From NCBI GenBank assembly GCA_902778535.1, contig CACYYG010000001.1:62001-126000 (forward strand): a DNA stretch of 64,000 bases, in the 5' to 3' direction. The stretch is from an uncultured Prevotellaceae bacterium (GTDB taxonomy: Bacteria; Bacteroidota; Bacteroidia; Bacteroidales; Bacteroidaceae). Made by a program: the position numbers and the translations under genes. The notes under the pieces are model-generated. The model was not told the DNA's origin. It saw only the letters and a program-made list of their open reading frames with translations, and ran no database searches. Positions 53,543-61,090 of this stretch are shown here, piece by piece (within the stretch, counting starts at the first letter, position 1; each line of letters starts with the position of its first letter).

Positions 53543-55303
53543 TTAGGTTAAATTCTGTGTGTTCATACTCTTAATTTTCCTGCACAGTGCTTCGCAGAGC
53601 ACGCGGCTCATGTTCACCTCCACGGCATTGCCGATGTATTTCTTCTGCTCGGCCTGCGTGCCGATAAGCACGTAGTCGGTGGGGAAGCCCATGATGCGCT
53701 TCAGCTCGCCGATGTTGAGCATACGCATACAGATGTCAACGATGCCGTATGCGGCCATAAACTCCTTCACCTTGCGCGTCCAGGGGCTGTCGCTCTCGTA
53801 GATGGCGATGCCCACCACACCCTCCTTGGTGGTAATCAGGTAAGGCGGCATCTTATCCATCCGCGCTATCAGCGTGAAGCAGGGGTTGTCGATGCTGCCG
53901 CCATCGCTCTTGAACGAATAGGGGTTCATCAGGTATTGTGCCGACACAATCTTCTGCTTGGGCGTAGTGAGCACGGCGGGGTTTGGCTGTTCAATGCTGG
54001 AAAGCTGACCGCCGCCGCTGTATTCGTTGGCTATGAACTTCGTACTCACCAGCGAAATCCTGTCCTTGGTGGTGACGGTGGGCGCAGGACTGTCAATCGA
54101 AGAGTTGAATCCGTTACCGTAGTATGCCGTCACGAAGGCGTGCCGTTCCTTGGTTGTCACAGTGGTCGCAGGTTCTTCAATACTATGATTATGGTCGGCG
54201 CCACCATAATACTCAGTAAGGAACTTTGACGACACCAGCGCATGGTGGTCGATGGTGGTCACGGTGCCGGCTGGCTGCTCGATGTCGATGTTCTTGCTGT
54301 CTGGATCGCCGCTGAACTGCTTCGAGAGAAACTGGCACTTCACCTTGGCAAAGCGGTTTTCGGTAGTCACCACACCGCACGGTTCGTCTATGGATTTCAC
54401 CGTATCTTGCGGTCTCACGGTGTTATAGCGCAGCATAAATTCCTCGTGCTGCTTCTTGCCTCCCGCCACGAACTTCACCAGTCCGGCATAGATGCGCTCC
54501 AGCGTTTTTTCGCACAGCGGCTTGCGTCGCACAAAGATGCTCTCGCCGTCGTCGTCGAGGTCGAGCACTTCGCGCACGGCCCGCCACTGCCGGTACTGGT
54601 GGAACATACCGCCATCGTCGCCGTTCTTGGCGAAGGTCTGCTCGGGGAACGCTATCGGCAGTCCCTTGCGAGCGAACAGACCGAAGAAGCGCTTGCGCGA
54701 GGTGTAGGCCCCGAAGTCGGCAGCGTTCAGCACGTGCCAGTCGAAGTCGTAGCCGTAGGCCTGCACCTTGCGCACCCACCGTAGGTAGTCGCTGCCCTGG
54801 TCGCGGCTCACGGGCTTGCCGTTCTCGTCGAGCGCACCCCAGCACATGAATTCCTCGACATTTTCTATCTGGATATAGTGGGGATGTAGCGCCTCGATGT
54901 AGCGGAACAGGTGGTCGGCCAGCGTCCGGCTGTCGGCATCGCGCGGCTGTCCGCCCTTCGCCTTACTGAAGTTCGTACATTCAAGTGAACTATGCAGGAG
55001 GATGTACGATTTCGGGTGATATGTATGCACCGTCTTGACCAACTGCTCCAGTCCGCCGAGGTTCAGCGTTCGGATGTCCTCGATGTAGTGCAGCGCGTCC
55101 TTGTGGTTGGCCGCGTGCGACTTGATGGCGTTCGTATCGTGATTGACACAGGCTATCACCTTGGCACACTTCTTCCCGTCCAACTTCGCACGCTCAATGC
55201 CAGTTGTCTCACCGCCCGCTCCGCAGAACAGGTCGATGGCGAAGATGGTGTAGTCGGGACAGCGCTTAATATATTCTATCTGTTGTTGTAAGTCATTTGC
55301 CAT
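53543..55303 (-). CDS. DNA cytosine-5 methyltransferase with repeated recognition region
   Basis: 586 residues. Motif I is AIDLFCGAGGETTG, motif IV contains the catalytic Cys109 in SLECTNFSKAKGG (in place of the usual Pro-Cys), motif VI is IENVEEF, motif VIII is YTSRKRFFGLF, and motif X-like RVLCEALCRKI closes the protein. Between VIII and IX-like IMGFPTDYVLIG there are about five to six copies of a 30-residue unit around SIEEPATTVTTKERHAFVTA. Probably a stand-alone phage enzyme that protects its DNA; no restriction enzyme partner is visible. The target sequence cannot be told. Confidence 0.9.
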   Translation of the reverse strand: MANDLQQQIEYIKRCPDYTIFAIDLFCGAGGETTGIERAKLDGKKCAKVIACVNHDTNAIKSHAANHKDALHYIEDIRTLNLGGLEQLVKTVHTYHPKSYILLHSSLECTNFSKAKGGQPRDADSRTLADHLFRYIEALHPHYIQIENVEEFMCWGALDENGKPVSRDQGSDYLRWVRKVQAYGYDFDWHVLNAADFGAYTSRKRFFGLFARKGLPIAFPEQTFAKNGDDGGMFHQYRQWRAVREVLDLDDDGESIFVRRKPLCEKTLERIYAGLVKFVAGGKKQHEEFMLRYNTVRPQDTVKSIDEPCGVVTTENRFAKVKCQFLSKQFSGDPDSKNIDIEQPAGTVTTIDHHALVSSKFLTEYYGGADHNHSIEEPATTVTTKERHAFVTAYYGNGFNSSIDSPAPTVTTKDRISLVSTKFIANEYSGGGQLSSIEQPNPAVLTTPKQKIVSAQYLMNPYSFKSDGGSIDNPCFTLIARMDKMPPYLITTKEGVVGIAIYESDSPWTRKVKEFMAAYGIVDICMRMLNIGELKRIMGFPTDYVLIGTQAEQKKYIGNAVEVNMSRVLCEALCRKIKSMNTQNLT

Positions 55304-55790
55304 TTCTGTATTTTTTAATACGTTTCCTAATTGTCGATGGATGAATGTTGTAAGATAAAGCTATCTTTTCGGCAGTTAATCCGGAATTTAACAGCTTATC
55401 AATATCCTCAAGTTCGTTTGCAAACAATTTCTTGTTATGCGGCACATGTCCTAACAACGTTGGCTTTCTGTGCAATGTGCGGTATGCGTGCAGGTTGTTC
55501 TCAGCCTGTGTTACCCACTCCAGGTTCTCCACACGGTTATCATGCCTGTCGCCGTTCTTGTGGTTGACATGCAATTTCCCCTCCACTGCAGGCAGGAATG
55601 CTTCTGCCACGAGTCTGTGTACTCTCTTCGTCGTATGCTTGCCTCCTACGGACAGCAACAAGTGAGAGTATTGCTTTGTGTGGCTGATGGCTCGTACTCG
55701 CTTTGACCTCGCATTTCTGATATTACCCATGTCGCTCACTTCGTAATACCCCTCATATCCCACTACAGGGAGCCAGATTTCTTTCTTCAT
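55293..55790 (-). CDS. NUMOD4/HNH homing-type endonuclease
   Basis: 165 residues. NUMOD4 motif IWLPVVGYEGYYEVSDMGNIR, HNH motif LHVNHKNGDRHDNRVENLEWVT, and a C-terminal helix-turn-helix (GLTAEKIALSYNIHPSTIRKRIKKY). Typical free-standing homing endonuclease carried by phages. Its first 32 bases of leader and start are identical to those of the next upstream gene (see the repeat entry), and it overlaps the methyltransferase start by 11 bases. Confidence 0.92.
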   Translation of the reverse strand: MKKEIWLPVVGYEGYYEVSDMGNIRNARSKRVRAISHTKQYSHLLLSVGGKHTTKRVHRLVAEAFLPAVEGKLHVNHKNGDRHDNRVENLEWVTQAENNLHAYRTLHRKPTLLGHVPHNKKLFANELEDIDKLLNSGLTAEKIALSYNIHPSTIRKRIKKYRNGK

Positions 55791-55814
55791 TTTGTGTAGC
55801 TTTAAATTGTTTAT
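55783..55814 (-). repeat. 32-bp direct repeat covering a gene start, copy 1
   Basis: Covers the leader and first codons of the HNH gene. It is identical to 56453-56484, which covers the leader and first codons of the 213-residue gene. The minus-strand reading ends in ACACAAAATGAAGAA, so the ATG itself is included. Confidence 0.9.
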
Positions 55815-55818
55815 ATAC

Positions 55819-56460
55819 TTATGCTTCTTCCTGCTCCTCTATCACCGTCACGCAGTCCAGCTTGTCATCTCTTATCTGTGGCATCAGCAGGATTTCCACG
55901 TCCATGTTCTCTGGTTTGAAGAGCATGGGTTGGGCGTCGGCATTGACCAGTCGGATGGTGTCGATGTCAAGCCACGACATAGCCGCCAGCAGCGTCTTCA
56001 CCGCATGATAGCCGAGTGGCTTGCCGCAGACGATGAACTGATACTTGATGACGGTGTAGTCATCGACGGTGCCCGAGCCGTCGCACACGGGGCATGTTTC
56101 CTCCATCGTGTGCGTATTGTAGTGACGGTCGCGGTACTCCCACGTCACGTCGCCGCTGCCCTTACACTCCGGGCACTGACGGTTCCGTTCCTCGGGAGCC
56201 TGCGCCAACGCCCGCTCTATCTGCTGTCGCGTCACGGCAATGTCGGTTGTCGCCTCTGGCACCACCTTGGCAGTCCGTGGCGGTGTCAGTCCGCCGGGCT
56301 TCTCGTAGTAGCTGCCCTCGCACAGGCTGCCGTTGATGCGTATCAGTACATGGCCATCGGTGGCGCACACCTTACCGTCCTGCAGGAATGGCTGGCGCAG
56401 CACCTCGCGGCAGTTGTCGCTGTCATAGAACAGCATAAGTAGTTCTCTTTCGTTCTTCAT
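55819..56460 (-). CDS. Phage protein with DnaJ-like zinc finger
   Basis: 213 residues. CPECKGSGDVTWEYRDRHYN and CPVCDGSGT form a CxxCxGxG zinc finger pair as in DnaJ. The N-terminal part (KVCATDGHVLIRINGSLCEG) recalls sliding-clamp-like phage proteins. An acidic C-terminus follows (VIEEQEEA). Role unknown; a replication accessory role is a guess. Confidence 0.65.
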   Translation of the reverse strand: MKNERELLMLFYDSDNCREVLRQPFLQDGKVCATDGHVLIRINGSLCEGSYYEKPGGLTPPRTAKVVPEATTDIAVTRQQIERALAQAPEERNRQCPECKGSGDVTWEYRDRHYNTHTMEETCPVCDGSGTVDDYTVIKYQFIVCGKPLGYHAVKTLLAAMSWLDIDTIRLVNADAQPMLFKPENMDVEILLMPQIRDDKLDCVTVIEEQEEA

Positions 56461-56484
56461 TTTGTGTAGCTTTAAATTGTTTAT
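56453..56484 (-). repeat. 32-bp direct repeat covering a gene start, copy 2
   Basis: Identical to 55783-55814. It extends over the ATG at 56460 and touches the stop codon of the 44-residue gene upstream. Confidence 0.9.
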
Positions 56485-56615
56485 TCTTCATTTCCGCCGG
56501 AGGTCTTTATCTGCCTGATACGCTCCTCGCAGATGTGAATTATTTTCTCATAGTCCAGCCGGCGGGGGTCGCCCTGCTTGTGGAAGCCGAGCTTGCATTT
56601 CAGGTTGTCGAACAT
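56481..56615 (-). CDS. Small phage protein (44 residues)
   Basis: ATG at 56615, stop at 56481; begins MFDNLKCKLGFHKQGDPRRL and ends in ICEERIRQIK plus an acidic tail. Charged, probably helical. It lies between two genes of the same direction. Function unknown. Confidence 0.55.
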   Translation of the reverse strand: MFDNLKCKLGFHKQGDPRRLDYEKIIHICEERIRQIKTSGGNEE

Positions 56616-56621
56616 AGCTAC

Positions 56622-56840
56622 TTATATTGCATCGGAGGTTCCATCGATTTCTGATAGACTGTGCGTGTCGGGGGTAGCAATCTCTACCTTCGGGCGCAGG
56701 TAGACACGCTTGCGTGCTGGCACCTGCTTCATCTTCTGCAGTAGGTGCTGGGCTACGTCTGGATTGCTGATGAGGCCCGTGATCTGCTCGCGCTGGCGTG
56801 TGAGGCGGCTGATGGCTGTGATGGTGTAGATGGGATTCAT
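56622..56840 (-). CDS. Small phage protein (72 residues)
   Basis: Begins MNPIYTITAISRLTRQREQI, basic in the first half (RLTRQREQ; ARKRVYLRPKVEI). Its start overlaps the ParB-like stop (ATGA). Function unknown. Confidence 0.55.
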   Translation of the reverse strand: MNPIYTITAISRLTRQREQITGLISNPDVAQHLLQKMKQVPARKRVYLRPKVEIATPDTHSLSEIDGTSDAI

Positions 56841-58489
56841 AGCTTGTTTCCTTTCTCGTCGTAGCCCAGCTCTGCCAGCTTGCTGTTGATGTCGTCAATC
56901 TTTTTATGCGCCTCGCTTCGAATAAAACTGATGTCGGCATAGGCTTTTGCTGACTCATGGGTGGCCAATTCGACAAGGAAGGGCTGTTTGTGCTCCTTCT
57001 CTATGAACGAGGCGATGGCGCGGCGCATCCAGCTGTAGTTTCTCTCGTTGAAGAACGTGTTTATTTGCTGAGGCGTGGCGTGGGTGTTGCGTGTGCCAGG
57101 TATAAGTAAGTCCTGCTCCGTCCACGGCACCATGTCGAAGACGATGGCGGCCATGATGTTAAGCTCCCAGGGCGTAAGCTGTGAATCGCGGGCGATGTAT
57201 CTCTCCTTGTCGAAGGCCTGACGGGCACGTGCGGTGATTTTCTTCTGCGCGTTCTTTTCTACGGCTGCTGAACGCTCTAAGAGCTGGGAGACTCTGAAAT
57301 TCGGATCGACGGGTGAGGAGGTAGCCTTATCGGCTGGGATGTAGCGGTAGGCAATGGAGATATCGTGACGCTTGGCCATATCAGCCAGCTCTATGCACTC
57401 CACGACCTTGCCTTTCTTCAGGTCTTCCTTCAATGACGAGCTGCCGCTGTAGTAGCGGTTGGGCAGTTCCTTCTCGGTGAACACACGGTAGCCCATCAGT
57501 CCGTACTTCTCTGTAAAGTCTTGCAGGCGCTGTTTCTCCTCGTTGCCCCAGATATAACCGGCGTTGGTGAGGACAACGTCGCCGGGCTTGATGCTCTGGC
57601 CCTCACGCGTGATGCGGCTGGCGTGCTGATTGATAAACCAATCGTAGTAGACATCGGTCTTGCGGTTGAAGCAGGTGCGGTTGATGCATTGCGGCTCCTC
57701 TTTCTTCATGTCGGCAAAGAGGCATCCGTGATTGCCAGTGTTGCAGTCGCAACGGTCGCAGCGTCGGATAAGCTTGCCGTTAGGATTCCATTCCTCTTTG
57801 AGCGATTTTCCGTCCTGGAATGGCGCGTGCCACAGCTCCATGAAGTAACGGTTAAGCCAGACCTCTATGTCTGAGAAGGTGAGCTGAATGTCCTCATCGT
57901 CCAGTTCTTCATCGAAATACACCTGCTGCTCCTCTTTGTTGAGGCGGGCCAGCAGGTATGCACCGCCAAGCGGCAGCTGGCCGTTGGATAATGCCTGACG
58001 TAGCGGATCTATGAGCGATGTGAGGCGCATGCGGTTGTTGACATAAGTCGCGCTCTTCCCGGAGCGTTCAGCGATGTCGGCTACGCTCTGGCCTCTCAGG
58101 TTGAGGATGTTAAAGGCCACGGCCTCCTCGATGGGGTCTACGTCGCGGCGCTGCAGGTTCTCTGTGATCATGGCGTCGAGGGCCTCGTCGTCGGTCATCT
58201 CGCGGACGATGCAGGGGATGGTCTCGAGCTTCAGCATGGAGCAGGCACGGTAGCGTCGCTCGCCGCAGACAATCTCGTACTCTTCTGGGACGCTGACAAT
58301 CTGACCGTCATGTACTTCGTCATACCATTTTGACGGTCTGACGGTGATGGGCTGCAAGAGGCCCTGCCTTGCGATGTTGTCGGCCAGCTCCTTCAGCTCG
58401 TCCTCATTGAACGTCTTGCGGGGGTTCATGGGCGATGGTGAGATGAGGAAGAGGCGGATGTTCTGGATGGTTGTGGGATTTGTTGACAT
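56837..58489 (-). CDS. ParB/Spo0J-like nuclease-fold protein
   Basis: 550 residues from the ATG at 58489. The ParB N-terminal domain is clear (ELADNIARQGLLQPITVRP; VCGERRYRACSMLKLETIPCIV; MITENLQRRDVDPIEEAVAF), followed by a helix-turn-helix (GQSVADIAERSGKSATYVNNRMRL). The middle has a Cys cluster (CDRCDCNTGNHGC and CINRTCFNRKTD) probably binding metal, and the rest is Bacteroidota-specific. Chromosomal ParB proteins hydrolyse CTP and spread on DNA. In phages they serve plasmid-like partition or gene control. No ParA gene is visible, so partition is uncertain. Confidence 0.85.
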   Translation of the reverse strand: MSTNPTTIQNIRLFLISPSPMNPRKTFNEDELKELADNIARQGLLQPITVRPSKWYDEVHDGQIVSVPEEYEIVCGERRYRACSMLKLETIPCIVREMTDDEALDAMITENLQRRDVDPIEEAVAFNILNLRGQSVADIAERSGKSATYVNNRMRLTSLIDPLRQALSNGQLPLGGAYLLARLNKEEQQVYFDEELDDEDIQLTFSDIEVWLNRYFMELWHAPFQDGKSLKEEWNPNGKLIRRCDRCDCNTGNHGCLFADMKKEEPQCINRTCFNRKTDVYYDWFINQHASRITREGQSIKPGDVVLTNAGYIWGNEEKQRLQDFTEKYGLMGYRVFTEKELPNRYYSGSSSLKEDLKKGKVVECIELADMAKRHDISIAYRYIPADKATSSPVDPNFRVSQLLERSAAVEKNAQKKITARARQAFDKERYIARDSQLTPWELNIMAAIVFDMVPWTEQDLLIPGTRNTHATPQQINTFFNERNYSWMRRAIASFIEKEHKQPFLVELATHESAKAYADISFIRSEAHKKIDDINSKLAELGYDEKGNKL

Positions 58490-58535
58490 GGTGTTTTGGT
58501 TTTTAATGGTTGCGGCAGAGTCGCAACATACGTGA

Positions 58536-59090
58536 TTATAAGCGTAATGTTTGTTTGATGTAGTAGTCGATGCTCTTCTCAAAGTCGCAGCGTTTCTTCT
58601 TCATCTCACGCTCGACGGGCAGTTCCTTGTCCTTCTTCTTTTTGTAGGCAAAGTATTCTTTCCACACCCTGCGCCATTCCTCCACAATCTCAAAGAAAGC
58701 GAAGTGACGGTACTTGTCGGAGTCGCTTGGAAGACTATTCAGCTTTTCCTCCAGTCCTGGCTTGGAGTCGATGTAACTGCGTGTCCTGGCGTTCCAATGG
58801 TCGAGCTCGCTTTCCTTGGCCAGCGACGCTTCAAGGTCTTCCTTCTTGCGTCCGTTGTCAAAGTATCGTTTTATCAGCCTGCGCACCTCATATACCAGCA
58901 TCAGGTACTGCTCGTCCTTGGTCAGCGGCTCCTCGGCCTTCACCTCTGTCGTGCAGTAGAACATCTCGTCTCGCTGTGCCTTGCGCTGATACGTGGCCAG
59001 CGCTGCGCGTGCATAGTCGAAGTCATAGGTATTCTCATAGGGCGCAATCTTACCTGTGCAGCGGATGGTGTATTTCACTTGGATAGGCAT
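58536..59090 (-). CDS. Charged helical phage protein (184 residues)
   Basis: Begins MPIQVKYTIRCTGKIAPYEN, then mainly long charged helices (LEASLAKESELDHWNARTRS; KKKKDKELPVEREMKKKRCD). Function unknown. The VRR-NUC gene ends 3 bases before its start. Confidence 0.6.
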   Translation of the reverse strand: MPIQVKYTIRCTGKIAPYENTYDFDYARAALATYQRKAQRDEMFYCTTEVKAEEPLTKDEQYLMLVYEVRRLIKRYFDNGRKKEDLEASLAKESELDHWNARTRSYIDSKPGLEEKLNSLPSDSDKYRHFAFFEIVEEWRRVWKEYFAYKKKKDKELPVEREMKKKRCDFEKSIDYYIKQTLRL

Positions 59091-59093
59091 GGC

Positions 59094-59645
59094 TCAGGAC
59101 TTCTTGACAAACGACTTCAACTGCTTCTTTACTCTCTCGTCCTGCTCGTGCTGGATAGTCTCTGCGGCCTCCTTTACTTTGGCCTTGATATACACCGGCA
59201 CGTTGAGCATGTATTTCGTCACGTCTGACACGAAGTCATCGTAAGAACGCACGATAATGTACAGGCCTCCTGCTGCTTCAAACAGACGCTGCCACTCTTT
59301 CTGCTCAGCCGACTGCGTACCCGTCGGCGTCTTCATCTCAATGGCAAGAGAGTTGTAGCCTACGACCCTCATCTTGTCCTCATGGTGAAAGCTGCACATC
59401 CCTGTTCCGGGTATTATTTCATAATGGCGCACGGGAACTTCTGCTTCCACCGTATCAAACGACGGCACATGCAGTATAAGGTCTGCCACGCCCTTCGTCA
59501 CTCCCTCGGCCTTGGCGATGGCTCCCTGACGGCGGTTGCCGTTGCCCTCGTTCTTGGGATGTTCCATAAGCCGTGCGAATTCAGGGTACTGGTAGCGAAA
59601 CCAATTCACGCAGCGGATCTGCAGGTCGGACTCTTTGTGTTTCAT
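59094..59645 (-). CDS. VRR-NUC domain nuclease
   Basis: 183 residues. The catalytic core is seen as GVADLIL (Asp) and SLAIEMKTPTGTQSAEQKEW (Glu-x-Lys), followed by FEAAGGLYIIVRSYDDF. VRR-NUC enzymes of phages are structure-specific nucleases, often Holliday-junction resolvases. A hairpin with an 8-bp stem (59663-59701) lies upstream between this gene and the Gly-rich gene. Confidence 0.88.
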   Translation of the reverse strand: MKHKESDLQIRCVNWFRYQYPEFARLMEHPKNEGNGNRRQGAIAKAEGVTKGVADLILHVPSFDTVEAEVPVRHYEIIPGTGMCSFHHEDKMRVVGYNSLAIEMKTPTGTQSAEQKEWQRLFEAAGGLYIIVRSYDDFVSDVTKYMLNVPVYIKAKVKEAAETIQHEQDERVKKQLKSFVKKS

Positions 59646-59662
59646 GATCTTGTTGGTTAATT

Positions 59663-59701
59663 AATGGCGGCTGCCGTGATGTGACAGCATGCAGGACAGC
59701 C
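59663..59701. promoter_or_regulatory. GGCGGCTG hairpin between phage genes
   Basis: GGCGGCTG and CAGCCGCC are complementary with a 22-base loop, in the gap between the Gly-rich gene and the VRR-NUC gene. No T run follows, so terminator activity is doubtful; an RNA-stability or attenuator role is possible. Confidence 0.35.
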
Positions 59702-59712
59702 GCCGGTGGTGA

Positions 59713-60432
59713 TTACTTCTTTTCAAGGATGATGCCGTAGGCGTCGGCCAGCTTGCGGATACTGTCGCCGCCGTAGGCGTTTGCCGTGAGGCTGACGAAC
59801 TCTCGGACGGTGAAACGGTCGTTGTCGAGACTGATGCCATGGTCACGGGCGAAGGCGTTGCGGCCTGCCTCGCATGAGCCGGTGATGATGTGGTGCCACT
59901 CCCAAAGACTGCGTGCTGCGATCTTCTCGTCAGCGTCGGGCCACTGCTCTCGGAACTTGGCGATGCGCTCTTCTATGGGTGATCGCTTCAGCGCCTTCTT
60001 CCTGACGTCACGCACAGCCCCGTGCAACGTACGGCCATGAGCAAAGAAGTTTCCTTCTTTTGCAATCCAGCATGGCGTCAGCGTGAAGTCCTTGTTAAGG
60101 ATTCTGCCTTTGGCCACATTGCCACGTACGGTGTCTATGATGGTTGCAACGCCGTCAATCTGATAGACCTTTTGGCCGTTAAACTCCGGGATGTTAGAGC
60201 CATAGCCATAGCCATAGCCATAGCCATAGCCATAGCCATCGCCATCGCCATCGCCGGAGCCGGAGCCGGAGCCGTAGCCGGAGCCATCGCCGGAGCCGGA
60301 GCCATCGCCGGAGCCGGAGCCATCGCCGGAGCCGGAGCCGGAGCCGTAGCCGGAGCCGTAGCCGTCGCCATCGCCGAAGCCATCGCCGAAGCCGAAGCTA
60401 ACAGATAGAAACTGCTTGATTACATCTTCCAT
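59713..60432 (-). CDS. Gly-rich repeat phage protein
   Basis: 239 residues. Residues about 14-80 are dipeptide repeats Gly-Ser, Gly-Asp and Gly-Tyr, encoded by near-perfect hexanucleotides (60198-60393). A structured C-terminal part follows (EFNGQKVYQIDGVATIIDTV; LTPCWIAKEGNFFAHGRTL), ending in a conserved-looking helix region (VREFVSLTANAYGGDSIRKL). I do not recognise a family. The Gly-Tyr part could be disordered or sticky. Overlaps the next gene start by 13 bases. Confidence 0.7.
   Translation of the reverse strand: MEDVIKQFLSVSFGFGDGFGDGDGYGSGYGSGSGSGDGSGSGDGSGSGDGSGYGSGSGSGDGDGDGYGYGYGYGYGYGSNIPEFNGQKVYQIDGVATIIDTVRGNVAKGRILNKDFTLTPCWIAKEGNFFAHGRTLHGAVRDVRKKALKRSPIEERIAKFREQWPDADEKIAARSLWEWHHIITGSCEAGRNAFARDHGISLDNDRFTVREFVSLTANAYGGDSIRKLADAYGIILEKK
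60198..60393 (-). repeat. Hexanucleotide tandem repeat encoding Gly-Tyr/Ser/Asp
   Basis: Plus-strand units GCCATA, GCCATC, GCCGGA and GCCGTA, about 33 units. The six identical GCCATA units form the right-hand (C-terminal) coding block near 60200-60235. Unit change keeps the reading frame. Confidence 0.85.
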
Positions 60433-60725
60433 ACTTTCACTGCTTCAATTGATTTGATAGCCGATTCAGAAACGGGGATAATCTCGATAACCTGCATGAC
60501 CATGTGCTGAGGCACGGTAACGGTAAACTTACATTCTGATGGGTTTTTAGTACCTTCTGTGGCCAGTTGGCTGAGGCTGGCAGCACCAACCCAGTACCAG
60601 AGGCGGCGGCTGTCGTGCAGCTCTACCTCCACACCTGCCGGAGTCTCACGCTTTGCTACGAGTGTGCCGAAGAAGACGCCTGCGCGGTCGGCACGGATGA
60701 TTACTTTCTTGTTGATTACGTCCAT
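60420..60725 (-). CDS. Phage protein of unknown function, DUF6948-like (101 residues)
   Basis: SRRLWYWVGAASLSQLATEGTKNPSECKF is typical of a small family in Bacteroidota phages (I believe DUF6948, unverified). Beta-rich. Function unknown. Confidence 0.6.
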   Translation of the reverse strand: MDVINKKVIIRADRAGVFFGTLVAKRETPAGVEVELHDSRRLWYWVGAASLSQLATEGTKNPSECKFTVTVPQHMVMQVIEIIPVSESAIKSIEAVKVWKM

Positions 60726-60745
60726 GATTTTTTGTTTTTAAAGGG

Positions 60746-60922
60746 TTAAACTTGTGGTTGTTGTTGTTTTCTGACTTTTTTGGTCTTCATGTTCTTGTGG
60801 TGTTCCAGACGGTCGTCCAGGTTGCGGATGACGGTCTCCAGCGTGTGCATCGGATACTCCTCAGCCAGACGCCTCAGCAGGGGCATCAGCTTCTTTGTTC
60901 GGTAATACTCTACGTCGGTCAT
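60746..60922 (-). CDS. Small phage protein (58 residues)
   Basis: ATG at 60922, stop at 60746; begins MTDVEYYRTKKLMPLLRRLA and ends in a basic tail (KKVRKQQQPQV). Predicted helical. No family recognised. Confidence 0.55.
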   Translation of the reverse strand: MTDVEYYRTKKLMPLLRRLAEEYPMHTLETVIRNLDDRLEHHKNMKTKKVRKQQQPQV

Positions 60923-60933
60923 AGTGTGTGTGT

Positions 60934-61083
60934 CTATTTAGAGAAACATGATAACTCGTCCTTCCCTCGCACTGTGCGGTGGTGCAGCAGGCACCAGCCC
61001 TCGCACAGACTTACCTTGCTATACTTCCTGCATCTTGCGCAGCACTCGGCCGGCATCTCTTTTGTCCAGTGGTTCTTTTTCAT
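60934..61083 (-). CDS. Small Cys-rich phage protein (49 residues)
   Basis: ATG at 61083, stop at 60934. Cys residues in ECCARCRKYSKVSLCEGWC plus two His suggest a zinc knuckle. Function unknown. It follows the replication-type gene by 8 bases. Confidence 0.6.
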   Translation of the reverse strand: MKKNHWTKEMPAECCARCRKYSKVSLCEGWCLLHHRTVRGKDELSCFSK

Positions 61084-61090
61084 GCTATCG

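Noticed and set aside
60135-60383. Ala/Pro/Met repeat protein on the minus strand in a second frame
   Set aside because: It is the hexanucleotide repeat read in another frame; the Gly-rich frame continues into a structured domain and is the real gene.
60198-60393. CRISPR array
   Set aside because: Units are six bases with no spacers; no cas gene is present in the window.
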